From positions 24,650,001-24,714,000 of the forward strand of contig JAWZYU010000004.1 of the NCBI GenBank assembly GCA_038380435.1: a DNA stretch of 64,000 bases, in the 5' to 3' direction. Of the stretch, positions 44,436-56,189 are shown piece by piece. The DNA comes from Ryuthela nishihirai (Eukaryota; Arthropoda; Arachnida; Araneae; Heptathelidae). The position numbers and the translations under genes were made by a program. Within the stretch, counting starts at the first letter, position 1; every line of letters begins with the position of its first letter. The notes under the pieces are model-generated. The model saw nothing but the letters and a program-made list of their open reading frames with translations. It had not been told where the DNA came from and did no database searches.

Positions 44436-45569
44436 GTTTAGTTAAACTAAAATGCAATTGTATTGCAATTATTAATGCACTGTTGGACAATCTATTATAT
44501 ATTTTTACAGCTTTGAATACATGATATGTGTACAGTAGACCCTCCAATAATGTGGGAGATGCAATCCTGGAAAACCAGAAGTAACAGGAATGAAAACAGA
44601 AATTGGAAAAATTAGAATACAATCCAAAGAAATCCCAAATGTCACTTTTTTCATAACATGTCCACCCAAGAAAAATAAATTGCATAAATTTAATGACCAA
44701 GACTTAAAAATATATTTTAATAAGAAAACATCATGAATTAATGCTAATCTTTGTTGTAGCAGTGATTTATATATTCTTTTATACAGATATACTGGGAACA
44801 GAATGAATGGTGCTGAGTGGAGGTGTTAAAAGATAATGGGCTCTAACTTAGCCATCCCCTAGCAGGTGGATCTTGGTGGCAAGATATGGAATTCGAATGG
44901 CATGTGCTACATATGAAGGAATTTACCTGCACTATGCATGTCAGTTTGTCATATTTTATGAACATCACATGCAAAAATTGATGACTGAAGAATCATATTA
45001 ACGATTATATTATCACAGGAGGGACTACTGTATTTTCAAAATTTACACAGTGAGCAGCTATGTTTAGCAATGTTTTTCATTGTCTTACTAAAATTATTAT
45101 GTACAAAATTGAATTTAAAAAATTATGATTTTGGGAACATTTTTTGGTTTTATTATGTCATTAATATCAAATGTACTATTTTGCTGTTATTGTTTTCTTT
45201 TTCTTTACTAACTTTTGTAAATTTCTGAGAATTTATTTGCTAATCTGATTAAGTTACATGTACTTGTAAAATAAGAATAGTTACATTAAAATGTTTGAAA
45301 TATTGATGCTGACAGATCATAAGTACCTACTTCACTAATCAAAATAAATTAAAGCCTCTCTTGTGGCTAATGAACATATTAAAATATTAGTTTTTAAGGA
45401 ACACAAAAATTTGCTTCTCTTAAAAACACATTTTTTGAAAAATAATTTCTTTTTTTGAAATATTAATATTATCAGCATATCTGACTGTTTCTATGGCCAA
45501 ATTATACATGCTACCATAAAATAATAAACTACATGAACCTTAACAACACATTTCAAGCACAGACATGAA

Positions 45570-45610
45570 TGTGTGTGTATAAGTGTGTGTGTGTATATAT
45601 ATATACATAT
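45570..45610. repeat. TG/TA microsatellite
   Basis: Runs of gtgtgtgt followed by tatatata. Confidence 0.95.
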
Positions 45611-46249
45611 GCATGTTCATGTTAATATGTACAATGACTTTCAATTTGTTATATAAGGTCCATGCAGTATTATCAATAAGCTTCACTATTATTGCTATTA
45701 TCCTAAACTTGCAATTGAAATAAAGTTAACTACAATGATACTATTCAATTTAAAATGCATAATTTTATAAAAGTAACAACATGATTGCCTCCTTTTTATA
45801 CTTTAGCCATTTAGCTGCCAATGACAATGAATGCAATCCCTTCTTTCATGTCTTAGGCATCTATGTATTTAAATACTTAGTAATGGAAATTTATTCACAT
45901 GTATAATACAACAAAGTGTTCAAAATTACAAGATTTCTATAGAAGACAGTTTTCATTTACTTTCATACTGGAGAAAGAACTCCAAAATTGAATCTTAATC
46001 ATTAACTTGCTAATATAGCTTTTGCTTATACATTAGTTTGATTCTTTCCAAAATTAAATGTTGTTGTTAATACAGAATTTGATAGACTAAAGAACTATTC
46101 TTGTTGAAGAGCCAGCCCTATAATTTCCTTTATGTCCACAGCAGATGAAATGAGTATGAATGTTGGTGATCAATGATGAAAGATGAACTATGCATGATGA
46201 GAAGGATGAAAGTGAAACTAATTCACAGCAAATGGCAGCTGCACAGTCT

Positions 46250-46462
46250 CTAAATGATGCTGGCAGGCAACTTGTCAAACACCTCAGTTGACTTCTTGGA
46301 CAAACTCCCCCGCCGGCGAGGAAGCGTGGAGGTGGGAACAGGGATCAAGTCAGGACAGCCGCTATACACCAGCAGATCGTGAACTTCCTGAAATCCTCCA
46401 TTTTTGGCATACACAACAGCTGTCCGCCCATCAGAATCAACTGCTTTCACATTAGCATTGTA
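46250..46462 (-). CDS. AGAP/centaurin-gamma type ArfGAP, last coding exon
   Basis: The terminal exon encodes the second ankyrin repeat and C-terminal tail: YNANVKAVDSDGRTAVVYAK, then LLVYSGCPDL, a basic-serine stretch RRRGSLSKKS, and KLPASII before TAG (46250-46252). It begins right after a good acceptor (minus strand ttttcag, AG at 46463-46464), in phase 0. Layout and wording match the C-terminal ankyrin repeats of AGAP proteins, which couple a GTPase-like domain, PH domain and Arf GTPase-activating domain at endosomal membranes. Other ankyrin-containing ArfGAPs are less similar. The GAP domain lies upstream, outside this window. Confidence 0.75.
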   Translation of the reverse strand, partial: YNANVKAVDSDGRTAVVYAKNGGFQEVHDLLVYSGCPDLIPVPTSTLPRRRGSLSKKSTEVFDKLPASII

Positions 46463-47059
46463 CTGAAAATAAAGCAAAATTATTAGTATTGCTAGTTTAT
46501 AAATTAGAAAGTCTTAAAAACAGGAAATTCAAATCTGTAGCAAACACTGTATATAGACATTAACCTACTCTATAAACTAAATTTTTCTGTCAAAGGCACT
46601 TATACCTGATGTTAAAATAATTTACTGTGAGTGCTTTTGCTGGGCTTTGCAGCACACAGACCAGTAAAGCATAGTCCTAATTAATCTGTGCAATTGGTGT
46701 ACTATAGTTACTCAGGAATGTAGCATTTTGACTACCAGTAAAGAATAGCCCAATTTCTTTTCATAGTAGAATGCTTACAGGGCAATAAAGAAAATCTAGC
46801 TAAACCAACCAAACTTTGCCTAACACAAAAACATGTTTTCAATAAAACATACGACATTATAAAAACTCTTTAACAAATAAGATACCTACTTACTGCCATG
46901 ATTTTTCTATATAAAGTCACTGAAAGGACTAACTATTACATAAGTGTCGCTTACTGCAGCCACATGTAAGATTAAAAATGCAATCTATGTTAGAAAGGTA
47001 GTTAGTTTCTCCTTGGACAGCAAATGTGCTATATCAAGTGATACTAAAATTTTAGCCAA

Positions 47060-47145
47060 TTCAATAGTCACCTAAATTTATGACACTTTTGAACAGCTGA
47101 TAATAAACTCAGCAGTTTAGTATCAGTTACTCAAAAGTTATTCAA
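47060..47145. repeat. Small fold-back repeat, copy 2
   Basis: acttttgaacagctgataat, aaactcagcagttt and agtatcagttactcaaaagt form the fold-back; compare 44355-44435. It lies in the AGAP-like intron. Confidence 0.65.
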
Positions 47146-47644
47146 TTCTCAATTGGCTTCATAAATTGTTATCAGTTAATTTAGTGCACAAATGATTTTC
47201 TGCATTTCTCAGCTTGAAAAATTGTTTTTTATTGTGCAAAGGTGCTATGTAGGGAATCATTTTCAGCATTTGCTTCTTCATATTTCACTCGTGTTAGGGC
47301 CAAAATTTTCCACATGAAAGGTTGCAGGTATTTCTCATATGCTTCTTTTGCAAAACCTAACACTTTTTAGCTCTCAAACAGAGGAAGATTTTTGATTGAA
47401 GACATGACTATTTTTGTGCACTGAAATATTTCTGACAGTCAGATTCAGTTTCCTACAGTAAATTTTTATACCACTTAAAAATTGATGTTTTCAGGAAAAT
47501 AATATATTAACAAAGGCATTAGACTATAACATATTAATTATAACAAACTTTTTTTACATATGAAGATGACATGAAATAATTTTAATCACAAGATCATTAT
47601 GTGTAGCACAAAGTTTAACTGCAGTTTACACACACACATACAAA

Positions 47645-48890
47645 ATCTTCAAGCAGCCATGAACTACAGAGGTCCTACCAAACTGTAATTTTCTTCTCCA
47701 TACATGTCTGTCCTGAGCTGCAGCTTCATTTGGCCACTGAATATATTAATTCTTTAGGCACATTGTTCATAACCCTATTTGCCAATCTGCAGCTATGCAT
47801 ACAGGCAACATGACCAAACAAATGCAGTCTCTCTTTGCATAATATGCTGCTCAAAGGAGGTTGTTGACTCCTTTTAACCTCATCATTACTTGCAAGGTAA
47901 AACCACCTAATGCACAAGATATTGTGCAAACATCTAGAATCAAAGGCATCAAGTTTCCTGTTATCTTGCTTACAAAGGGTCCAAGTTTCACTACCATAAC
48001 TAACCTTAGAAAGAACCAAACTATTATACAGCCAAATTTTAGTCTTTAGGTATATATATGCCTATTATTCTACACTCTCTAAGGGTTCTTAAATGTCCCA
48101 ACCATAATCCCTATTCTTCAGTTTATCTCATGCCACACATCATCAGTATCTATTACAAAGTTCCTGATGTAATTAAATTGAGACACTTGCTCAAGAGTGC
48201 AACCTTTCAAAGAAACTGAAGCACCATCTGCTTGGCCAATTTTCATCACTTTAGTTTTCTCTCTGTTTATCACCAAACCTACTCTATTACCAGTCTCATC
48301 AATAGTCCTAATGAAAGAATTCATCTCGTAAACATCATTAGTCAACAGAGCCAAATCATCTGCATAATATAAATCAGAAATTTTAAAATCTCTAGATCAT
48401 TTATTTGAAGCAAAATCTTCTCCTTGCAAAGAATACCACATAACATAATCAATAACCAAACTGAAGAGAAAAAGGAGACAAAAAGTACCTTTGTCTAACT
48501 CCATTAGCAATGTTAAACGAATTGCAACAAGCCTTACCAACTCTTACTTGACTCAGTGTTATTATAGAGAGCTTTCATTAGGCTAGCTAATATTGTCAGG
48601 AATTCCATGTGATCAACCACAAATTATGATTATCAACAGAGTCAAAAGAGGTTTTTAAATTTATAAAGCTAGTAACCACAGGTTTCTGAAACTAAACATT
48701 TCTCAAGGATCTGCCTAATTTATCTATAGATCCATTACCACTTCTGAATCTAAACTGTTCATCATGTAATTGTCTATCAACCAAATTCTTAACTCTATTA
48801 AATCTTATGCTGCCATGACCAAGAAAATCAGGTTCAAGAAGCCTGCATATATGACCATGAACCATAAACTCCACCTTTAGTACCATAAAA
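47645..48890 (-). mobile_element. RTE-clade LINE, decayed 3' part (copy 3)
   Basis: C-terminal region at 47726-48019 (KVSYGSETWTLCKQDNRKLD), thumb and palm remnants at 48118-48354 (ALLTNDVYEMNSFIRTIDE, VGLVINREKTKVMKIGQA) and RT N-terminal remnant to about 48890. Stops and small deletions are frequent. The 5' portion of probably the same insertion lies at 50.85-51.48 kb on the other side of the DD41D element. Confidence 0.8.
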
Positions 48891-49276
48891 AATTAAGTTT
48901 TTAAAAATATTAAATTTTGAACTAACTTTTTTATTTATATGTATTTAAAATAGAAATTTCATAAGCTTCTAAATAATGCCAGTTTTTCAATTTATTCCTC
49001 AACTTCATGTATCAGAAAATAAGCCTTTTCTCTTGATCAAACTGCCATTAGTTACAGCACAGGAGACAGGATTGCAGTGAACTGTTTCCTCTCCTACCAC
49101 TCCCTCATTAGCTGACAGATAGATCCAGAAGTTAACTAATTGGTTTACTAAAGTTCTGACCAATGTGCTCTCAATAAAACTAAGATGCCAAGGGAACCTT
49201 TTCATGCATAAATGACCAAATAATTTTGTATAAAATAAAGATTTTAAGTAATGATAGAAATATTATGAATTATTTA

Positions 49277-50768
49277 CAGGGTGATTCAGTTAAGCATGTA
49301 CAAACTTCTGGGAGGGGTAGGTTGCACAAAGACGAATCGGAATCATATAGCAATGCAGGGTCGGTAACGGCATCAACATGTGTTAGTGTACAGAGAGGAT
49401 GTGAATGAAAGAGTAGCACATAAGTGAACACAATACTTTTTATTAATCACAATAGGTACATTTGCAAAATGCACAGATGTCACAGAAGGTGTTAGAAGTT
49501 GCAACCACGAGCTGTAACAAAGACCTGACATCGTCGGTGCATGGAATCACGTACATTCTGGAAGATTCCTGGTGTGTCTCGGACTTCCAAGGCAGCTACA
49601 GAGATGTGTGCAACAAGGTCCTCAGCACTTTCAATAGGGGTGTCGAACATCAATTCTCTTGATGTAACCCCAGAAGAAGTAATCAAGGCATGATAGGTCC
49701 GGTGATCTTGCAGGCCAATGAATGGGACCACCATACCCAATCCACTGTTGTCCAAATGTCACGTTTAAGTGCTGACGAACTTCATTGCTGAAATGGGTGG
49801 GGGCCCCCATCATGCTGTAACCACATTGCATGGCACAGCAACTGAGGGACCAGTTGTTCATCCAAAAGTTCTGGCAAGACATCCTCCAGAAATTCCGGTA
49901 ACTCCTTCCATCCAGATGAACAGGCATGAGGTATGGGCCTATTAAGTGGTCCTTGACAATGCCGGACCAAACATTTACAGAAAAATGGTTTTGTGCTGCA
50001 CGTGTTCGTGTAGCATGGGGATTCTCCACTGCCCATGTATGCGCATTATGTGCATTGATGCTACCTTCCCGTGTAAAGCATGCCTCGTCTGTGAACAGCA
50101 GAGAAGCAGGAAATTGGAGTTCTGCCGTGCTCTTCTGCAGGTACCATTGCACAAATGCAATGCGCTGTGGGTAATCCTCAGGCTTCAGTGTCTGGATGCA
50201 CTGCACATGATATGGATGCAATTGGTTCTCGTGCATAATCCTCCATATGGTGGATTGGGAAAGACCGACCCGGTGGGCGATTGCTTGAGTACTGGCACTT
50301 GGAGTGTCTTCTGTATGACATATCACATTCTCCTCCATGTCAGGGGTCCATGCCCATCGTTCCCGACTCTTGGCAGGTCTCTGGAAGGAACCAGTGTCAC
50401 ATAACCTCTGATGCAGCCATGCAAACATCTGGTGGTTGGAAGTACACCTCATCGGGAATCGTTCCTGGTACATGCACACAGTGGCTTATTCATTGCAGTC
50501 CACAGCCCCATATGCGAGATGCATATCAGCCAACTCCGTGTTTGTGTAATCGGCCATCCTACTACCTCTGCGGGCAGTTCGCGAATGATGGGCACCTGCG
50601 AGGACGTTGCGCAGTCCCGCAGCCATACAATGCCATCTACCATGTCAAACAACACCATCTCCCGCGTGAAGATGCCATTACTGACCCTGAATTGTTATAC
50701 GATTCCGATTCGTCTTTGTGCAACCTACCCTTCCCAGAAGTTTGTACACGCTTAACTGAATCACCCTG
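49277..50768 (-). mobile_element. DD41D mariner-superfamily transposon, structurally complete
   Basis: A 1,492-bp element with TIRs of roughly 100 bp starting CAGGGTGATTCAGTTAAG on both ends, and TA at 49275-49276 and 50769-50770. It encodes one transposase on the minus strand. In the frame-corrected reading, 41 residues lie between the second catalytic Asp (QHDG motif) and the Asp of SCLDYFFWG, which I associate with the Visitor family. Both ends are intact while the gene is broken, so it could move only with help. Confidence 0.85.
49480..50557 (-). pseudogene. DD41D (Visitor-like) transposase, broken
   Basis: ATG at 50557 (MADYTNTELADMHLAYGAVD), with a TAA two residues later. The helix-turn-helix region (PSASTQAIAHRVGLSQSTIW) is intact. 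First Asp motif SLLFTDEACFTREG at about 50090. A shift after GRSYRNF moves into another frame, where EDVLPELLDE and WLQHDG are found, then back to APTHFSNEVRQHL. The last Asp is in WPARSPDLSCLDYFFWGYIK. Another shift near 49660 leads to a C-terminus with FDTPIESAEDLVAHI and a stop near the end. It would catalyse TA-targeted cut-and-paste if intact. Confidence 0.85.
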
Positions 50769-50849
50769 TATATTAAGGTGGCAAAATACTTTAGAAAATA
50801 GAGCAAAATTATTTTTTTTTAATATTTACTGAATTTGAAATGATAAAAG

Positions 50850-51480
50850 AGACTAAAGAAACCAAGAGAATGATCTCTATGCAACATCGTTTCACATTCC
50901 ACATACCTATGGAGATGAAATGATTAGTAGGTTTTTTGAAAAAACTAGGTTTATTGAGAGAGGTAGGGACAACAATATCGAACATCCTCCTAATCACAGG
51001 CATGGTACCCCACCACTAAAGGCTGAAGACACCAATGCTAGTAGGAACCAGAATCTGGATAGAAATTGACCTGCCTGAGACACACTGATGCCCAACTAGC
51101 TAAAGGATTCAGGTACCTGTGATGGCCTCTGATTAGGAATATCCACCAGCTGACGTAAGGTATCCTGTGTCTCTGTTCACCTTGGGATGGTAACCCATAG
51201 GCAAACAGAAAACACAGCATATTTTTTCCCTCAACAAAGACCTTACTAGTGCTTCAAGTCCAGGATTTGCAATCCAGGTCAAAGCCATAAACCAGTACAG
51301 TGGATATAAATGGTCAGGACCAGCATCTTTGAAGCAGAGCAGAAAAATAATGTAGTATAATGTTGAATGTAGTAGAATGTCAGTAGAATGTCTCTGCTTC
51401 TCAGCAGAGCAGAAAAAGTGGCCATAGATGACCATATCAGTAGGCCACACTAATCTGGCAGCCATCCCCTTCAATTCCCT
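50850..51480 (-). mobile_element. RTE-clade LINE, 5' UTR and ORF start (copy 3, separated)
   Basis: The ORF begins at ATG 51003 (MPVIRRMFDIVVPTSLNKPS, then NHFISIGMWNVK), aligning with the start of the RTE at 57637. Matching 5' UTR blocks extend to about 51480 (ccaccagctga, ggtcaggacc, tcagcagagcagaaaa). The endonuclease after GMWNV is missing. Two internal near-repeats of tatcaatggtctgcaccaag occur just beyond it, at 51507 and 51539. Confidence 0.75.
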
Positions 51481-52434
51481 TCCAGAAAATAATATCTCTT
51501 TTGAAAGGTATCAATGGTCTGCACCAAGAGAAGGCAGGTATCAATGGTCTGCACCAAGAGAATAGACATTAGCTGCTATGCCTGGCTGATTTTGTGCATC
51601 ATCACAGGATTGGTACACAGTTCCCTTTCCAATGTGTGCCTAATTACTATTTTCAGACTACATCAGTTCTTATGTACTCAGTTATCAAATTATATGTTTA
51701 AAAATATGTTTTTCAGTTTTGTCATGAATTTTATCGGTGCTAAAAAGTATTTAATTTTAAATAGTTGAGTTTTTATAGCTTGATTGTAGTGTTGGTTCTT
51801 CCCTCCATTCAAATGAACACATATTTTTGACACTGTCACGTTAGAAAATAATACAACATGAAGGTAATAAGAACATATATAGTGGCAAGATCTACATTTG
51901 AAGTTTACAATGTGGACACCACCAAGCCCTGATTAAAAAAACAAACACAAAAATTTATATCTGAAGCATATTACATGTGGTGGATTCAAGGTTTATCACC
52001 TTCTGACAGTTCAATTAAATCACCTTATATATTAATGAAAGGTCTTTTAATAATAATAATAAATCAATTTCATTCAATTAATCAAAATGTGAATCATTCA
52101 ATTTATGGAAATTTTCTGCTATTACTAGGTTTTAATTGTTTACAAAACATTATATATAGTCAATTATAAATTGAGTTGTTTCAACTCTGAGAACAGCCAT
52201 TTGCAGGTAAGGAAAAAGGGCAGACATTTGTCCCCAGTCTGTTGCATTTAAATATTGCTCATGCAACAAATTCTTTCACTCTATTTTTTTTCATTTGGTA
52301 ATGACATGAGAGAGCAATATAAGGCATAAACCAATTGGCCCTCTGTCTGGGAGCTATCAAACATATGAAATCAATGTACAGAAAATTAATTTTCAGAGTG
52401 TACACTTTTTACTATAAAATGCCAAAAAAAATAG
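51481..52434. other. Intronic AT-rich stretch
   Basis: Nothing is recognised apart from the short duplication at 51507-51560 mentioned with the RTE piece. Confidence 0.45.
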
Positions 52435-52596
52435 AGCCTTTTCAAGCCCATCAGTGTCCCCTTTCTGACTGAGAACATGGTGGGGGTTTAGTGCAGATAA
52501 ATCTCGTTGTTGGCTCATGTGAGACTCAAACCTGGGAACTGAAAATTATGAGTCTGGTGTGCTACTGAGCCAACCCCTACCCCCCCCCCCCCCCAT
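52435..52596 (-). mobile_element. Old SINE-2 relic (head half)
   Basis: The complement of the SINE-2 head and linker is readable (ttcaagcccatcagtgtccc, gagactcaaacctgggaact, gtgctactgagccaacccc), ending in a run of about 17 Cs. Confidence 0.7.
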
Positions 52597-52990
52597 CTCT
52601 ACTGAAGGGTAGAGTATAATTATGAGGAAAATGTGGTCAATAAAAAATAAAAATTATGAGGAAAATAAGTAATTCTCTCAGCTACAACATATAGCTGCTA
52701 TCTATGGGTCACAGAAGGAATAAACTCAACAGAGAAATGTTTAGGAAACTATATTCATCATATGCATTATAAGCAAAAATGCTCGTGATGAAAATATTTG
52801 CATACCACTTAATAGGTTAGGTGGGGAAGATGCCTAATGTCAAAGTTCACTCATTCCTGGCACTGAATTGTCAAGAGAATAATTTTGTTTTTTAATCCAA
52901 TGATTGCTAGTGGAAAAATCTAGAACTTTAGCTTTACAAAAATGAAATCTGCAACAGTCAAATGAATATCCACAATAGTAAATAACTTAC

Positions 52991-53161
52991 CCAAAGTAAT
53001 AGCTGGGTTACAGCTAAGTTGCCCAAAGCTGCAGCTAAATGTAGTGGAGTTCTCTGATCTCGAGGACTAACTGTAACATTTACATGATCAGGAGATGATG
53101 TATGCGATAGAACAAGAGCCACAGATTTCAGATCACTTTTGCACACTGCATCAATCAGTTG
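52991..53161 (-). CDS. AGAP/centaurin-gamma type ArfGAP, penultimate exon
   Basis: 171 bp, phase 0 at both ends. Acceptor: a long pyrimidine tract then cttcag (AG at 53162-53163). Donor: TGG then GTAAGT. It encodes QLIDAVCKSDLKSVALVLSH, then HVNVTVSPRDQRTPLHLAAA and LAVTQLLLW, the first ankyrin repeat with its TPLHLAA signature. Joined to the next exon it continues ..LLLW-YNANV.., a regular repeat boundary. The upstream exons encoding the GAP domain must lie beyond 64000 or be too diverged to see. Confidence 0.75.
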
Positions 53162-53944
53162 CTGAAGAAAAAAAAAATAAGCTTTGAAATATCATTAAGG
53201 ATAATCGAATTTTAAACTGTATATTCAGCAGATATAATTGCACATTAATATTCTGATATTACTATAATTAAAGTACAAATCATTACTATGCTAAAATGAA
53301 ATTGCTATTAGATTTATGTGTTTATATTTTTCTAATATGCTGCAAGAGACACTATGTGATAAAAATGTTTCAAGAATTCAGTCTTCAAAATTTTCATCAA
53401 ATAGTGTTTTATGTCTTAAATGTATTATTGCTAGCAATGTAACAGTTTGAAAATCTCAGTGTGCATACAATAGAGATGCGAATTATTAAAAAACACCTTT
53501 AAACACTGTTGTAGAACTGTATACAATGCAGATCAGTTTTCTTGTATTCAAAAACGTAGCACAAAGCAAATGAAGATTATTTGGCAAAAGTCCATTTAAT
53601 GTTATTAGAGATGTGCTTACAGTTCTGAATAGTAGAAAATGAAGAGCATATACTTGACAAACAAATTTGATGGTATTTTTGAGAAATGTCAAAGAATAAT
53701 ATAATGGTTGTATCATGCACAGTTTGAAGAACAAGATTGGTGAGAATTACAATGTAAAAAACTAAAATAGTACAAATATGCTGCGCACCAAATACAAAAT
53801 ATCTAAGTTTCGAATGCACTATACATTCATCAGAATAATGGTGGTCAGTTCTGCATCAAATTACTGGCACTTGTATGATATGCCATAATTTATATGCGTG
53901 CATTTGATGAGTTATTATTGAGATGATGAATAAGTATCTAAATC
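53162..53944. other. Intronic stretch upstream of the AGAP-like exon
   Basis: Nothing recognised; open frames at 53486-53819 look like chance. Confidence 0.45.
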
Positions 53945-53966
53945 ATCCTCCTCCAGCAGCCATGGG

Positions 53967-54813
53967 CTACAGAGGTTCAACCAGACCATGCAACTTAGTT
54001 CTCCAAGCATATCTGTCCTGAGCTACATCTGCTGCATCTGGCCATTGCACATCAATTCTAACAAGGACCTGTTTGACATTATCTGCCCACCACATCCTAG
54101 GTCTCTCCCTCTTTCTGAGGCCTTTAGGCACACTGTTCATAATCCTAATCGACAATCTATAATTATCCATATGGGCAACATGGCCAAACCAACGGAGTCT
54201 CTCTCTGCACAACATGCCACTTAAAGAAGGTTGCCAACTCCTTTGCTTAACCTCATCATTACTTACAAATTTGAACCACTTAATGCCCAAGATACTGTGA
54301 TGGCATCTAGAATCAAAAGCATCAAGTTTCCTGTTATCTTGTCTACAAAGCATCCAAGTTTCACTACCATAACTAACCCTAGAAAGAACCAAACTATTAT
54401 ACAGTCTATCTAATTTTAGTCTTTAGGTGTATACACCAATTTCTCCACTCTCTCCATGGATTCCTAAACGTCCCAGAGGCAATCCCTACTCGCCTGTTAA
54501 TCTCATGCCATACATCACCAATATCTGTTACACAACTCCCAAGATAATTAAACTGAGACACTTGCTCAAGGGTGCAATCATTCAGAGCGACTGAAGCACC
54601 ACCTGCCTGACTAATTTTCATCACTTCAGTTTTATCTATGTTTATCACCAAACCAACTCTATTACCAGTCTCATCAACAGCCCTAATGAAAGAATTCATC
54701 TCATCAACATCATTAACGAACAAGGCCAAATCATCTGCATAATCTAAATCAGAAATTTTAAAATCTCGACACCATTTAAGGCCAAAAAATTTCCCTTGCA
54801 AAGAATTTGGCAT
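53967..54813 (-). pseudogene. RTE reverse transcriptase palm/thumb and C-terminus (copy 4)
   Basis: DLDYADDLALFVNDVDEMN carries the catalytic YADD at about 54745. FNYLGSCVTDIGDVWHEIN and the C-terminal region (53967-54392: SRVSYGSETWMLCRQDNRKL, RERLRWFGHVAHMDNY) follow. There is a frame change at about 54400, where a short ta-tc duplication occurs in the phrase for RLYNSL. Confidence 0.85.
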
Positions 54814-55017
54814 TAAAAAATAAATACCCCCTCAAGCAGCTATTTGCCACAGAGGTCTGACAGGAGCCTGTGAGTTTATATGCCACAGTAGAAGGTCTGT
54901 GAGGATGACAGGACCTCAGCAGAGAAACGACACATACACCCATATCTTATCCGAGGCTCGAACCCAGATCCTTTAGATCAGTAGTCAAGCATGCTAACCA
55001 CTTGGCCATGGGACGGC
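54814..55017 (-). mobile_element. SINE-1, full length, inside RTE
   Basis: Complete, including head (ccatgggacgg) and B-box (ggctcgaaccc). An imperfect duplication of about 10 bp (aatttggcat and aattttgtat) flanks it. The RTE sequence continues on both sides, as comparison with 48430 shows. Confidence 0.92.
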
Positions 55018-56187
55018 AATTTTGTATAACATAATCAATAACCAATCTAAAGAAAAAAAAGGGCAAAATGCACCATTGTCAAACACCAGAAGCAATGCTA
55101 AACCAATTGTTACAAGTCTTACCAACTCTCACACACGACTCAGTGTTATTATAGAGAGCTTTCATTATGTTAACTAACTTGTCTGGTATACCACATGATC
55201 TCACAATCAACCTCAAATTATGACGATCAACAGAGTCGAAAGCCTTTTTGAAATCAACAAAGCTAGCAAACAAAGGTTTCTGAAACTCTAAACATTTCTC
55301 AAGAATCTGCCTAAGTGAAAATATCTGATCCACACTTCCCCTACCACTTCTGAATCCACATTACTCATCACGCAATTGACTGTCAACCAGATTCTTATTC
55401 CATTAAGTACAATCATGAAAAGGACTATATCTGGAACAGAAAGTAAGCTGATACCTCTATAGTTATCACAAGAACTGATCACCTTTTTTGAAAATAGGGA
55501 TAATAATAGCTCTGCTAAAGTCTTTAGGAACCATGCTGTTATCATAAAAGATATTCAAAATTTCATTCATGCATGTTGCAACCGAAACACTCCTAGCTCT
55601 AAGCATTTCCTAGTAATTTCATCTACCCCTGGGGATTTATGTTAAGTTTAGAAACAGCCAAAATAACTTCATATTGTGTTAAAAGGCCAACATTAAAGCC
55701 ACCAATGCATCTATCATCATTGCAAACAATGGGAATAGAACTAACCGGATTGTTTAGAATATCACTAAAATGCTCAGCCCACCTAGCCATGACAGAATTC
55801 TCACCTTTTATAACCTTACCTTGTTTATCCTTCAATCATTGTATACCTGTTCGTTTTCTACCACATAAAACATTAACTATCTGGTACAGCTCTCTGCTGT
55901 CATGCTGTCTAACTGATTCCTCAGCTTTGTCAGCCAAACCATCATACCAAAGATTCTTATCAGCAGCTAACTGATCCTTTACACGTTTATTAAGTTCTCT
56001 GTAATGCTTTCTATTAGGACTAGTAGGGTATTGATTAAGGACATTCCTGCAGTTCTTTCTTTCTGAAATAAGCTCAAGTGCCTTATCACTCAGATAATTC
56101 TGCCTCCTCTGTTCTTTTTTTCCTAAAAGAGTACTGTTAGTGTCCAAAAAAGCCTGTTTAAAATGATCCCATTCTTCCTCAACTTCA
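55018..56187 (-). pseudogene. RTE linker and reverse transcriptase fingers (copy 4)
   Basis: Linker at 55836-56147 (LSDKALELISERKNCRNVLN, SRELYQIVNVLCG), then MKDKQGKVIKGENSVMARWA (55623-55835), KVISSCDNYRGISLLSVPD (RT motif 2, 55288-55545), and SFVDFKKAFDSVDRHNLRL (motif with catalytic Asp, 55079-55333). Frame changes separate these blocks. Confidence 0.85.
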
Positions 56188-56189
56188 GT

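Larger units (their letters stand above)
43161..46249. other. AT-rich stretch, probably 3' flank or UTR of the AGAP-like gene
   Basis: There is no coding signal. The minus-strand gene ends at 46250, so its 3' UTR must lie here. One AATAAA on the minus strand at 45890-45895, about 355 bp past the stop, is a candidate polyadenylation signal among several possible. Confidence 0.4.
46463..52990 (-). other. Phase-0 intron of the AGAP-like gene
   Basis: 6,528 bp with donor GTAAGT (minus strand, next to 52991) and acceptor ttttcag (next to 46462). It holds RTE pieces, a complete mariner-superfamily element and a SINE-2 relic. RTE pieces lie in the gene's own orientation. Confidence 0.75.

Noticed and set aside
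50281..50832. 183-residue plus-strand protein
   Set aside because: Shadow of the minus-strand DD41D transposase and its terminal repeat.
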